45,804 bases of DNA from Solirubrobacter ginsenosidimutans (lineage in GTDB: Bacteria > Actinomycetota > Thermoleophilia > Solirubrobacterales > Solirubrobacteraceae): contig NZ_JAPDOD010000064.1 of the NCBI RefSeq assembly GCF_027587205.1, forward strand, positions 1 to 45,804, written 5' to 3'. This document shows positions 25,829-33,359 of this stretch, piece by piece. The translations under genes were made by a program, and so were the position numbers. The first letter of the stretch is position 1. Every line of letters begins with the position of its first letter. Below the pieces are notes generated by a model, which was given only the letters and a program-made list of their open reading frames with translations, did no database searches and was not told the origin of the DNA.

Positions 25829-25931
25829 GATCTCCCCCGAACTTCGTCTCGATTTGTGATGCGCGCGTGAGACTTTCGGCCGAGGGGGTCAGGTTTGTTA
25901 CCCGCCCGTCACCAGCTCGTGAACAACCTGG

Positions 25932-26579
25932 TCAGCGGCCAGGCGAGACGAGCCCGGATTCGTATGCCAGCACGACGGCCTGCACTCGGTCGCGGAGGCC
26001 GAGCTTGGCGAGCACGTGGCGGACGTGGGTCTTGACGGTCGCGAGCGAGATGAACAGGGCCTCGCCGATCTCCGTGTTGGACAGGCCGCGGCCGATCAGC
26101 CCGAGCACCTCGAGCTCCCGTTCGGAGAGCTCGTCGAGGCCGTGCGGGCGCCCGACCGGTGGGCGGGCGACGTAGTGGTCGACGAGCCGGCGCAGCACGC
26201 TCGGGGCGAACAGCGACTCGCCGGCAGCGACGGTCCGCACGCCCTCGATCAGCCGCTCGCGCCCCGCGTCCTTGAGCAGGAAGCCGCTCGCGCCCGCCCG
26301 CAGCGCGTCGTAGACGTGCTCGTCCATGTCGAACGTCGTGAGGACGAGGACGCGCGTCCGCAGCCCCGCCTGCCCGATCCGGCGTGTGGACTCGATGCCG
26401 TCCATCCGCGGCATCCGCACGTCCATCAGCACGACGTCCGGCTCCAGCTCGCGGGCGAGCTCGAGCGCGACCGCCCCGTCACCCGCCTCGCCCACGACCT
26501 CGAAGCCCTCGAGCTCGAGGATCAGCCGGAAGCCCGCCCGCACCAGCTCCTGATCGTCGGCCAGCAGCACGGTGGTCAT
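25932..26579 (-). CDS. NarL/LuxR-family response regulator
   Basis: A 215-residue two-component regulator. The receiver domain has acidic pocket D8-D9, phospho-acceptor D53 (VVLMDVRMP), a conserved T near LVLTTF and K in LLKDAG. The C-terminal LuxR helix-turn-helix contains LSERELEVLGLIGRGLSNTEI and LATVKTHVRHVLAKL. Its ATG overlaps the kinase stop (ATGA), so kinase and regulator are translated together. Targets are unknown; phoD downstream on the same strand is a candidate. Confidence 0.93.
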   Translation of the reverse strand: MTTVLLADDQELVRAGFRLILELEGFEVVGEAGDGAVALELARELEPDVVLMDVRMPRMDGIESTRRIGQAGLRTRVLVLTTFDMDEHVYDALRAGASGFLLKDAGRERLIEGVRTVAAGESLFAPSVLRRLVDHYVARPPVGRPHGLDELSERELEVLGLIGRGLSNTEIGEALFISLATVKTHVRHVLAKLGLRDRVQAVVLAYESGLVSPGR

Positions 26580-27658
26580 AGCGGCAGCTCCGCGGTGACC
26601 TCGAAGCCGCCGTCCGGCCGCGCGCCGGTGCGCAGCTCGCCCCCGTGCAGCTTGACCCGCTCGCGCATCCCCACGAGCCCGTGGCCCGAACCGTTGACCC
26701 GAGGCGCGCCGACGCCGCCCGTGCCCGTGTCGAGCACGCGCAGCGCGAGCACCTGACTGCCCCAGACGACCCGCACGGTCGCGGGCGCCCCGGCCGCGTG
26801 CTTGTGGACATTGGTCAGCGCCTCCTGGACGATCCGGAACGCGGAGAGATCGAGGCTCGCCGGCAGCGGCCGCGGCTCGCCTTCGACGTCGAGCGTGACG
26901 GGCGTGCCCGTCGCGCGGGCGCGCTCGACCAGCGCCGGCAGCTGGGCGAGCCCGGGTTGCGGGGCGAGGTCGGCGCCCGCCCCGTCCTCGCGCAGGACGC
27001 CGAGCAGCCGCCGCATCTCGCCGAGCGACTCCTCGGCCGATTGTCTGATCGCGGTCAGAGGTTTACGCGCGAGCGCCGGGTCGCGGTCGAGGGCGGCCTC
27101 GGCGCCGTCGGCCTGGATGGCGATCACGCTCAGCCCGTGGGCGACGACGTCGTGCAGCTCGCGCGCGATCCGCGCCCGCTCCTCGGCAACCGCGAGCTGG
27201 GCGGTGCGCTCGCGCTCATGCTCGAGCTCGGCGGTGAGCTGCTCGAGCTTGCTGGTCTGCTGGCGCTGGCGGCGCACGACCCGGCCCACCAGCGCGGGCA
27301 GGACGACCGCGGTCACCGCCCCCATGTACTCGCCGGGGACCTCGTGATTGAGCCAAGAGCCGAGGACCGAGAGAGCGACGCCGAAGAGCGTGATCGCGGC
27401 GACGAGCCGCAGGTCCGCGACGTGCGCGCCCAGCGAGTAGAAGAGGACGAACGCGGCGATGAAGCCGACGACGACATAGCCGTCGGTGGGAATGCACCAC
27501 GGCAGCGTCCCGACGAATGCCGCGGCCGCGGGGTGGGTCAGCCGCCAGGCGATCGGCAGCGTCGAGACGAGCGCGATCGCCACGCCGACGGGGCGGGGCG
27601 CGAGCGGCCACACGAGCACCTGCACCACGGAGGGCACGGCGAGCGCGAGGGCGAGCAG
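26576..27658 (-). CDS. NarL-partner sensor histidine kinase (HisKA_3), start uncertain
   Basis: A membrane kinase of about 360 residues. Five or so membrane helices occupy the N-terminal 130 residues, followed by a coiled region, the HisKA_3 phospho-acceptor motif ERARIARELHDVVAHGLSVI, and a HATPase domain with the N-box-like ALTNVHKHA and GSGHGLVGMRERV. It phosphorylates the coupled response regulator. The N-terminal boundary is unclear: homologous kinases begin around RRADLLLALAL, but no ATG, GTG or TTG occurs in frame upstream before the divergent gene. CTG 27658 is given; GTG 27637 would cut into the first helix, and an ATG at 27717 is in another frame. Confidence 0.85.
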   Translation of the reverse strand: MLALALAVPSVVQVLVWPLAPRPVGVAIALVSTLPIAWRLTHPAAAAFVGTLPWCIPTDGYVVVGFIAAFVLFYSLGAHVADLRLVAAITLFGVALSVLGSWLNHEVPGEYMGAVTAVVLPALVGRVVRRQRQQTSKLEQLTAELEHERERTAQLAVAEERARIARELHDVVAHGLSVIAIQADGAEAALDRDPALARKPLTAIRQSAEESLGEMRRLLGVLREDGAGADLAPQPGLAQLPALVERARATGTPVTLDVEGEPRPLPASLDLSAFRIVQEALTNVHKHAAGAPATVRVVWGSQVLALRVLDTGTGGVGAPRVNGSGHGLVGMRERVKLHGGELRTGARPDGGFEVTAELPL

Positions 27659-27790
27659 GAGATCGGCGCGACGGAAGCTGATGGGCGGAAAGTATCCGGG
27701 CGGGCGGAGCGCGTCATCAGCCCGTGGGCTGAGCTGGATCGCACGCCAGGGCGATGGCGGCGGGCGGGCGCGTCCGTAGCTTCGGACGCC

Positions 27791-28189
27791 ATGACCAGGA
27801 CTCCTCCACTCGTTCTCGCCACCGTCGCGCTCGTCGCGGCCTACGCCATCGGCGCGGTGATCGCCGTCGCCGGCGGCATCGCCTCGGTCGCCGAGGTCTT
27901 CGGCAACGGCTCCAAGACCAGCGCGCCGTTCTTCATCCTCGTCGTCGAGCTGCTCGCCGCCTACGCGTTCCTGCGCGGCAGGATCGCCGGCGCGTGGGTG
28001 CTGGTGGCGATGAGCGGCCTCAGCACCGCCGCGTTCCTGTTCGACGGCGACTTCAACGCCGACGGCCTGGCCACCGGCCACGTGGTCTGGCAGGCCGTCG
28101 AAGGCTGGCTCGCGGTCCTGGTGTTCTCGCTCGCGGTGACCGCGCTCATTCGTAGACGACGACGTCCGGCCGCGGCTGCAGCCGCATGA
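27791..28189 (+). CDS. Small polytopic membrane protein, unknown function
   Basis: A 132-residue protein with four predicted membrane helices: LATVALVAAYAIGAVIAVAGG, FFILVVELLAAYAFLRG, GAWVLVAMSGLSTAAFLF and a last one around WLAVLVFSLAVTALI, followed by an arginine-rich tail. I recognise no family. It is divergent from the histidine kinase gene and its 3' end overlaps that of the opposite-strand gene by 44 bases. Its coding character is supported by the regular hydrophobic pattern; no clear ribosome site precedes the ATG. Confidence 0.7.
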   Translation: MTRTPPLVLATVALVAAYAIGAVIAVAGGIASVAEVFGNGSKTSAPFFILVVELLAAYAFLRGRIAGAWVLVAMSGLSTAAFLFDGDFNADGLATGHVVWQAVEGWLAVLVFSLAVTALIRRRRRPAAAAAA

Positions 28190-29102
28190 CCTGGGCCGGG
28201 GACATCATCCCCTGGTCCTCCTGGTAGAAGAGCTTGAAGCCGCGCCGGAACTGCTGGTCCTGCCCCGCGAAGCCCTTGTACTTGGCGATCTTCAGCGCCT
28301 GGCCGCCGAAGCCGTCGACGTTCATGACGTAGGCGAGGCCCTTGCGCGGCTTGAGCTGCGCCTCGGGGACCATGTCGTCGGTGAACTCGTGCACGAGCAG
28401 GAGCTTCTGCGGCAGGTTGTAGTGCGTCACGAGCTGGTCGAGCCACGCGCTGGTCGCGTTGACCTCGCGGGCGCTGACCGAGCCGATCACCTCACCCGGG
28501 ATCTGCCCCGGCGCCATCCGCCACTCCGGGTCCAGCGCCAGGCCGACGTCGGGCTCCTTGAGCCACTTGCGCAGCCGCTTGGTCTCGGTGAAGAAGTCCG
28601 AGCGGCCCGGCTGGATGTCCAGGATCAGGAGGGCCTTCGCCTTGCGCGCGGCCTTCAGGTAGCGGCGGATCACCGAGTCGGGCTGGCGCAGGTTGTAGCG
28701 GTCGCCGTCTCCCGGGTGGGCGGCGGCGACCACCGCGATCAGCTCCATCGCGGGCAGGATCGGGCGCGTCTTGCGGGCGTAGGGCTGGGCCTGGCGCTCG
28801 AGCTTCTTCGTCATCTGCGTCGGCGACCCGATCCCCAGCGCCCCGAGCTGCTTGTCCTGCGGCGCGCCGTAGTAGGCGACGACGCGGAAGTCCGGCAGGA
28901 TCGTGCGCCCGCCGCGCGGCAGTTCGGCCGCGGGCTTGGGCTTGGGTGTGGCCTCGGCGCGGGGCGCGCCGCCCTTGGAGGGCTCGGCGGCGTTCGAGCC
29001 CGTCAGCTGCGTGATGGCGAAGACGATCAGCGCGGCGGCCACCGCTGCGCCGACGATGGCGGCGATGCGCCTGCGTCGGTAAACGGCGGACGACTCGGTC
29101 AT
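28146..29102 (-). CDS. Conserved membrane-anchored extracytoplasmic protein, unknown function
   Basis: A 318-residue protein with an N-terminal anchor (IAAIVGAAVAAALIVFAITQL) and a Pro/Lys linker, then a globular domain from about residue 70. Motifs VVAYYGAPQ, PILPAMELIAVVAA, LLILDIQPGRSDFF, VGLALDPEWRM and KLLLVHEFTDDM are regularly spaced beta strands with acidic ends, suggesting a TIM-barrel like that of glycoside hydrolases. I recall similar uncharacterised proteins in other actinobacteria but no assigned reaction. It lies 18 bases after the D,D-carboxypeptidase gene, so a cell-wall role is plausible. The end overlaps the convergent membrane-protein gene. Confidence 0.8.
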   Translation of the reverse strand: MTESSAVYRRRRIAAIVGAAVAAALIVFAITQLTGSNAAEPSKGGAPRAEATPKPKPAAELPRGGRTILPDFRVVAYYGAPQDKQLGALGIGSPTQMTKKLERQAQPYARKTRPILPAMELIAVVAAAHPGDGDRYNLRQPDSVIRRYLKAARKAKALLILDIQPGRSDFFTETKRLRKWLKEPDVGLALDPEWRMAPGQIPGEVIGSVSAREVNATSAWLDQLVTHYNLPQKLLLVHEFTDDMVPEAQLKPRKGLAYVMNVDGFGGQALKIAKYKGFAGQDQQFRRGFKLFYQEDQGMMSPAQVMRLQPRPDVVVYE

Positions 29103-29120
29103 CCGCCTGGACGTACCCGC

Positions 29121-30089
29121 TTAACCGGTGGCTGAGGCCTTGAAGCCCCGGTCCAGGAGCTGCATCGCCTGTTTTCCGGGGTCTGGCGAGTCCAGGAGGA
29201 CGACGCCCAGTTTGATCGCGCCGCGTCGCACCGTCGCGACCAGGCAGCGGCCGGCGGCGTCGGTGTAGCCGGTCTTGATGCCGGTCGTGCCGCGGTAGCC
29301 CTGCTGCAGCAGCGGGTTGTGGTTGTAGAGGTAGAGCTTCCCGCCCTTGATCGGGAACGGGACGATCGCCTCGCGCTTGGCGACGATGTGGGCGAGGCGC
29401 GGCTCGCGCAGGACCGCCCGTCCGATCGCCGCCAGGTCGGCGGCGCACGAGTGGTTGTCCTTGTCCTCGAACCCGCTGGGGGTGGAGAAGTGGGTGCAGA
29501 CGAGGCCCATCTGCTCCGCCTTCTCGTTCATGTAGCGCACGAAGCGCTGCTCGCTGCCGCCCGCGGCCCGCTGCGCGAGCGCGATCGCCGCGTCGTTGCC
29601 GGACGGCAGCATCAGGCCATAGAGCATCGTGTTCACGCCGATCCACTTGCCCTTGGGCAGCAGCCCGACGGCCGAGCCGCCGGCCTCGTAGTGCACGGCC
29701 TCCTTGGTGATCAGCACCTTGGATCCGGGCTTGACGCGGTCGGCGACCACGAGCGCGGTCATCATCTTCGTCAGCGAGGCGATCGGCCGGACCACGGTCG
29801 GGTCGCGCCGCCAGAGCACCCGGCCCGTGTCGAGGTCGAAGAGCAGCGCGGAGCGCGGCGGCTTCTTGAACTTGATCTTGACCGGATCGCCGGGGACGTC
29901 GAGCCGGACGGCCAGCGGCGAAGGCGCGGTGCCGCCGCCGGCCAACGGGGCGGTCGCGGAGTCCTTGAGCAGGCCCGGCGGCGCGGTCGTCGTCTTCACG
30001 ACCGGCGCGTCCGCGTCCTTGTTGAGGAACGCGTACCACCCGCCGCCGCCGATCAACAGCAGCATGATGAATCCGAGGACGCGCCGCAT
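29121..30089 (-). CDS. D-alanyl-D-alanine carboxypeptidase (S11 family)
   Basis: A 322-residue low-molecular-mass penicillin-binding protein that trims the terminal D-Ala of peptidoglycan stem peptides. Active-site motifs are S105-L-T-K108, S163-G-N165 and K272-T-G. The N-terminus (VLGFIMLLLIGGGGWYAFL) is an uncleaved-looking anchor followed by a Pro/Thr-rich linker of about 45 residues, replacing the C-terminal amphipathic anchor of E. coli PBP5; the protein ends soon after the catalytic domain. Its ATG shares a base with the rhomboid stop (TGATG). Confidence 0.92.
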   Translation of the reverse strand: MRRVLGFIMLLLIGGGGWYAFLNKDADAPVVKTTTAPPGLLKDSATAPLAGGGTAPSPLAVRLDVPGDPVKIKFKKPPRSALLFDLDTGRVLWRRDPTVVRPIASLTKMMTALVVADRVKPGSKVLITKEAVHYEAGGSAVGLLPKGKWIGVNTMLYGLMLPSGNDAAIALAQRAAGGSEQRFVRYMNEKAEQMGLVCTHFSTPSGFEDKDNHSCAADLAAIGRAVLREPRLAHIVAKREAIVPFPIKGGKLYLYNHNPLLQQGYRGTTGIKTGYTDAAGRCLVATVRRGAIKLGVVLLDSPDPGKQAMQLLDRGFKASATG

Positions 30090-30847
30090 CAGCTCAGCGC
30101 GGCCCGATCGGTCTGGCGGCTCACCCGCTGCCTACTGGAGAACGCTCGCACCGCGAGCAGCCCGAAGATGAAGCCGCCGATGTGCGCGAAGTACGCGACG
30201 CCGCCGCCCCCGCCCGAGGGCTGGGCGAGATCGAAATAGCCGAACAGCGCCTGCTGGAGGAACCAGATCCCCAGGACGAGCATCGCTGGAAGTTCGAGGA
30301 TCGTGAAGAAGAAGACGATGAAGATCACCGTCACGACCTTCGCGCGCGGGAACAGCAGGATGTAGCCGCCGAGCACGCCGGCGATCGCTCCCGAGGCGCC
30401 AAGCGTGGGCACCGTCGAGCTCGGGTCGATCGCGACCTGCAGCGCGAGCGCCGCGACGCCGCCCAGCAGGTAGAAGAGCAGGAACTTCACCGGCCCCATC
30501 GCGTCTTCGAGGTTGTTGCCGAAGATGTAGAGGAACAGCATGTTGCCGCCGAGATGCAGCAGCCCGCCGTGCATGAACATCGCGGTGAAGATCGTCAGAT
30601 ACGAGTTCGCCGTCGGCGGGTTCGGGCAGCCGGTGGCGATCATCACCTGCTCGCCGCCCGGGTGCGTGATCTCCTTCGGGATCGCCGCGTAGTCCTGCAG
30701 CTGGCAGATGTAGTGCGCCGAGCTCGGATCCCCGAGCGTCAGCCCGCCGCGCTGCCAGAAGAAGTAGACGAGGACGTTCGCGATGATGAGCCCGTACGTG
30801 ACGTACGCGGTCCGCGAAGTCGGGATGTTGTCGCGCAGCGGCAGCAT
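30089..30847 (-). CDS. Rhomboid-family intramembrane serine protease
   Basis: A 252-residue protease with about six or seven membrane helices. It has the catalytic dyad S152 in GASGAIAG and H222 in AHIGGFIFG, and the oxyanion-hole HxxxN equivalent H98-x3-N102 in LLHLGGNMLF. Loop 1 between helices 1 and 2 is long and contains cysteines C49 and C74. Rhomboids cut membrane-anchored substrates within the bilayer; the anchored carboxypeptidase translated from the coupled downstream gene, or the anchored protein after it, are natural candidates, though this is inference. The lipA stop lies 39 bases upstream, so readthrough from the lipoate genes is possible. Confidence 0.92.
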   Translation of the reverse strand: MLPLRDNIPTSRTAYVTYGLIIANVLVYFFWQRGGLTLGDPSSAHYICQLQDYAAIPKEITHPGGEQVMIATGCPNPPTANSYLTIFTAMFMHGGLLHLGGNMLFLYIFGNNLEDAMGPVKFLLFYLLGGVAALALQVAIDPSSTVPTLGASGAIAGVLGGYILLFPRAKVVTVIFIVFFFTILELPAMLVLGIWFLQQALFGYFDLAQPSGGGGGVAYFAHIGGFIFGLLAVRAFSSRQRVSRQTDRAALS

Positions 30848-30886
30848 CGAGCGTCAACCGTACCCGGTGGTCCGCCGGAAAAGCGG

Positions 30887-31876
30887 TTAAGCGGTTGCGG
30901 CCAGCGGACCGACGCCTGGACGGTCCTGCTTGACGTGCTCGTCGGCGTGATACGAGGAGCGCACGAGCGGCCCGGCCGCCACGTGCTCGAAGCCCAGGTC
31001 GTAGGCCGCCGCCTCGAGCGCGGCGAACTCCTCCGGCGCCCAGTAACGCACGACCGGCAGGTGACGCTCGGTCGGGCGCAGGTACTGGCCGACGGTGAGG
31101 ATCTGGACGCCCGCCTCGCGCATCTCGCCGAAGGCCTCGACGAGCTCGTCGTGCGTCTCGCCGAAGCCGACCATCAGGCCGGACTTGGTCGCGACCTCGC
31201 CCTCGCCCATCTCGAGCGCGTTGCGCAGCACCCGCAGCGAGCGCTTCCAGGTCGAGCCGCGGCGCGCGACGGGGTAGAGCCGCGGCGCGACCTCGAGGTT
31301 GTGGTTGAAGACATCGGGGCGCTCGGCGATGACCCGCGCCAGCGGCATCTCCTCGCCGCGGAAGTCGGGTGTGAGGCACTCGATCTTCGTGTTCGGCGCC
31401 TGCATGCGGATCGAGCGGATGACGCCGCACCAGACCGACGAGCCGAGGTCCGGCAGGTCGTCGCGATCCACGCTCGTGATGACGGCGTGGCGCAGGTTCA
31501 TGCGGGCGACGGAGCGGGCGACGCGCAGCGGCTCCAGCGGGTCGTTCCACGTCGGCTTGCCGGTCTTGACGTTGCAGAAGCCGCAGCGGCGGGTGCAGGT
31601 GTCGCCGAGGATCATGAAGGTCGCGGTGCCGCGGTCCCAGCAGTCGCCGATGTTCGGGCAGGCCGCTTCCTTGCAGACCGTGTGCAGGCCCTCGTCGGCG
31701 ATCGTCTTCGACAGCTCGCGGTACTTCGCGCTGCCGGGCCGCGGGACCTTGAACCACGCGGGCTTGCGGCTGCGGAACGGCAGGACGTCCTCGCCGATGA
31801 TCTTGGTGACGTCCATCCCGCCCGGGTTGGACCGGGAGCGGGTCTGGTGGATGCGAAGGACCGGTTCGTCGCTCAC
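30887..31876 (-). CDS. lipA: Lipoyl synthase
   Basis: A 329-residue radical-SAM enzyme that inserts two sulfurs into protein-bound octanoyl groups. Auxiliary cluster ligands are C68, C73 and C79; the SAM cluster is C94-x3-C98-x2-C101; the C-terminal RSSYHADEH segment carries the conserved serine of the auxiliary cluster. Start codon GTG follows directly on the TAA of the LLM oxidoreductase gene, with no spacer, so translation is coupled. It completes lipoylation after LipB, encoded two genes upstream; the E2 proteins at 36036 and 40105 are its likely substrates. Confidence 0.97.
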   Translation of the reverse strand: MSDEPVLRIHQTRSRSNPGGMDVTKIIGEDVLPFRSRKPAWFKVPRPGSAKYRELSKTIADEGLHTVCKEAACPNIGDCWDRGTATFMILGDTCTRRCGFCNVKTGKPTWNDPLEPLRVARSVARMNLRHAVITSVDRDDLPDLGSSVWCGVIRSIRMQAPNTKIECLTPDFRGEEMPLARVIAERPDVFNHNLEVAPRLYPVARRGSTWKRSLRVLRNALEMGEGEVATKSGLMVGFGETHDELVEAFGEMREAGVQILTVGQYLRPTERHLPVVRYWAPEEFAALEAAAYDLGFEHVAAGPLVRSSYHADEHVKQDRPGVGPLAATA

Positions 31877-32671
31877 TTAGAGTGAGGGTATCGAGGCGAG
31901 TACTTCGGCTTCCGAGCCCGACTCGAGGACGACCAGCGCGTGATCGACACCCGCGTCGCGCACCGCGTCCAGGTTTTCCGCCTTCGCGCCGTAGTAGATG
32001 ACCGGGACGTCCCGGCCGGCGCGCTCGCGCAGCGCCGCCACGCGGCGGGCCAGCTCGTCGGTGTCGGGCATGTTCGGCATCCAGCCGTCGCCGTAGCGCA
32101 GCACGCGGTCCTCGACGCGCGGTCCGTTGCCGCCGATGTAGACCGGGACCTTGCCGGCCAGCGGCTTCGGCCACTGCCAGATCGGGTCGAAATCGACGTG
32201 CTTGCCGTGATATTCAGCCTCGTCGTCGCGCCAGATCGCCTGCATCGCCTCGACGCGCTCGCGCATGTCGCCGTGCCGCGTCGCGGGATGGGTGCCGTGA
32301 TTGCGCATCTCGGGCTTGTTCCAGCCCGCGCCGACGCCGAGCACGAAACGCCCGCCCGAGAGCACGTCCAGCGAGGAACAGACCTTGGCCAGCACGATCG
32401 GGTCGTGCTCGATCACGAGGCTGACGCTCGTGCCGATGGTCAACGTGGTCGTCGCCGCCGCGGCGAACGCGAGCGCGATGAACGGGTCGTGGGTGCGGCG
32501 GTACTTGTCGTCCAGCGGGCCGCCGTTGCGGTCGACCATGCCCGCCGAGACGGGGATGTGGGTGTGCTCGGTCAGGAACAGCGAGTCGAGGCCACGCTCC
32601 TCGGCCGCCTGGGCGAGCACGTCGGGACGAACGCCGTCGCCGACCAAGAAGGTGGCGATCCCGACCTTCAT
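31877..32671 (-). CDS. LLM-class (F420-dependent type) oxidoreductase
   Basis: A 264-residue luciferase-like monooxygenase-fold protein. Typical segments are FLTEHTHIPVS, IGTSVSLVIEHDPIVLAKVCSSLD, GRFVLGVGAGWN and KPLAGKVPVYIGGNGPR. These match the Rv2161c/F420-type LLM subgroup, which uses F420 or flavin. The substrate is unknown. It overlaps lipB by four bases (ATGA) and abuts the lipA start, so it is embedded in the lipoate operon. No cofactor-F420 biosynthesis gene is in the window. Confidence 0.9.
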   Translation of the reverse strand: MKVGIATFLVGDGVRPDVLAQAAEERGLDSLFLTEHTHIPVSAGMVDRNGGPLDDKYRRTHDPFIALAFAAAATTTLTIGTSVSLVIEHDPIVLAKVCSSLDVLSGGRFVLGVGAGWNKPEMRNHGTHPATRHGDMRERVEAMQAIWRDDEAEYHGKHVDFDPIWQWPKPLAGKVPVYIGGNGPRVEDRVLRYGDGWMPNMPDTDELARRVAALRERAGRDVPVIYYGAKAENLDAVRDAGVDHALVVLESGSEAEVLASIPSL

Positions 32672-33354
32672 ACCGTCACCAGCGGTTCGATGCCGAGGCG
32701 GTGCGCGCTCACCAGCCGCTGCCGCAGCCCGAACGCCTCGCTGAAGCGATGCCCGACCCGCTTGCGGAAGCACGCGAGGCCTTCGGCCGAGCCTTCGACC
32801 GCCATCGACGTCATCTGCACCTCCGGCAGCCCGCACGCCACCACCCACGTGAACGGGTCGAGGTCGTTGGCCACGTTGACGGCGAAGCCGTGCGAGGAGA
32901 CGCCGTGGGAGATGTGCACCCCGACGGAGGCGATCTTGCGCTCGCCCACCCACACGCCCACGTGCTTGTGGCCGAGCTTGGTCGCCGCCGCCACCCCCGC
33001 GGCGTCGAGCGCGCGCACGATCGCCCGCTCCATCGTGAGGATGTACTCCGGCACGCTGGACACGTGCATGATCGGGTAGCCGACGAGCTGCCCGGGCCCG
33101 TGGTAGGTCAGCTGGCCGCCGCGCGGCGTGCGCACGATGTCGATCCCGCGCTCGCGGTAGAAGGCCTCGCCGAACGGCAGGTCGCCCTCGTCCGAGCGGC
33201 GCCCGATCGTGTAGATCGGCGGGTGCTCGAGCAGCAGCATCAGGTCCGGCAGCTCGCCGGCGACCACGCGCTCGCGCAGGCGCTCCTGCAGGGCCGCGGC
33301 CTCGCGGTACTCGACGCGGCCGAGATGGCAGACCCACAGCTCGTTTGCGGCCAT
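32668..33354 (-). CDS. lipB: Octanoyl-[ACP]:protein N-octanoyltransferase
   Basis: A 228-residue LipB that transfers octanoate from acyl carrier protein to the lipoyl-domain lysine. RGGQLTYHGPGQ at 78-89 is the family signature; K140 (ERKIASVGVHI) and C174 (VVACG) are the catalytic lysine and acyl-thioester cysteine. A GGAGG ribosome site overlaps the end of the preceding GGDEF-EAL gene, whose TAG lies only five bases before the ATG. The gene is coupled by ATGA to the LLM oxidoreductase. Confidence 0.96.
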   Translation of the reverse strand: MAANELWVCHLGRVEYREAAALQERLRERVVAGELPDLMLLLEHPPIYTIGRRSDEGDLPFGEAFYRERGIDIVRTPRGGQLTYHGPGQLVGYPIMHVSSVPEYILTMERAIVRALDAAGVAAATKLGHKHVGVWVGERKIASVGVHISHGVSSHGFAVNVANDLDPFTWVVACGLPEVQMTSMAVEGSAEGLACFRKRVGHRFSEAFGLRQRLVSAHRLGIEPLVTV

Positions 33355-33359
33355 GCCTC

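Noticed and set aside
24278..25870. 530-codon plus-strand frame opposite phoD
   Set aside because: Antisense shadow of a clearly recognised PhoD enzyme.
26645..27790. Upstream extension of the small membrane protein gene
   Set aside because: The extension is antisense to the histidine kinase and has no family features; the ATG at 27791 begins the first membrane helix.
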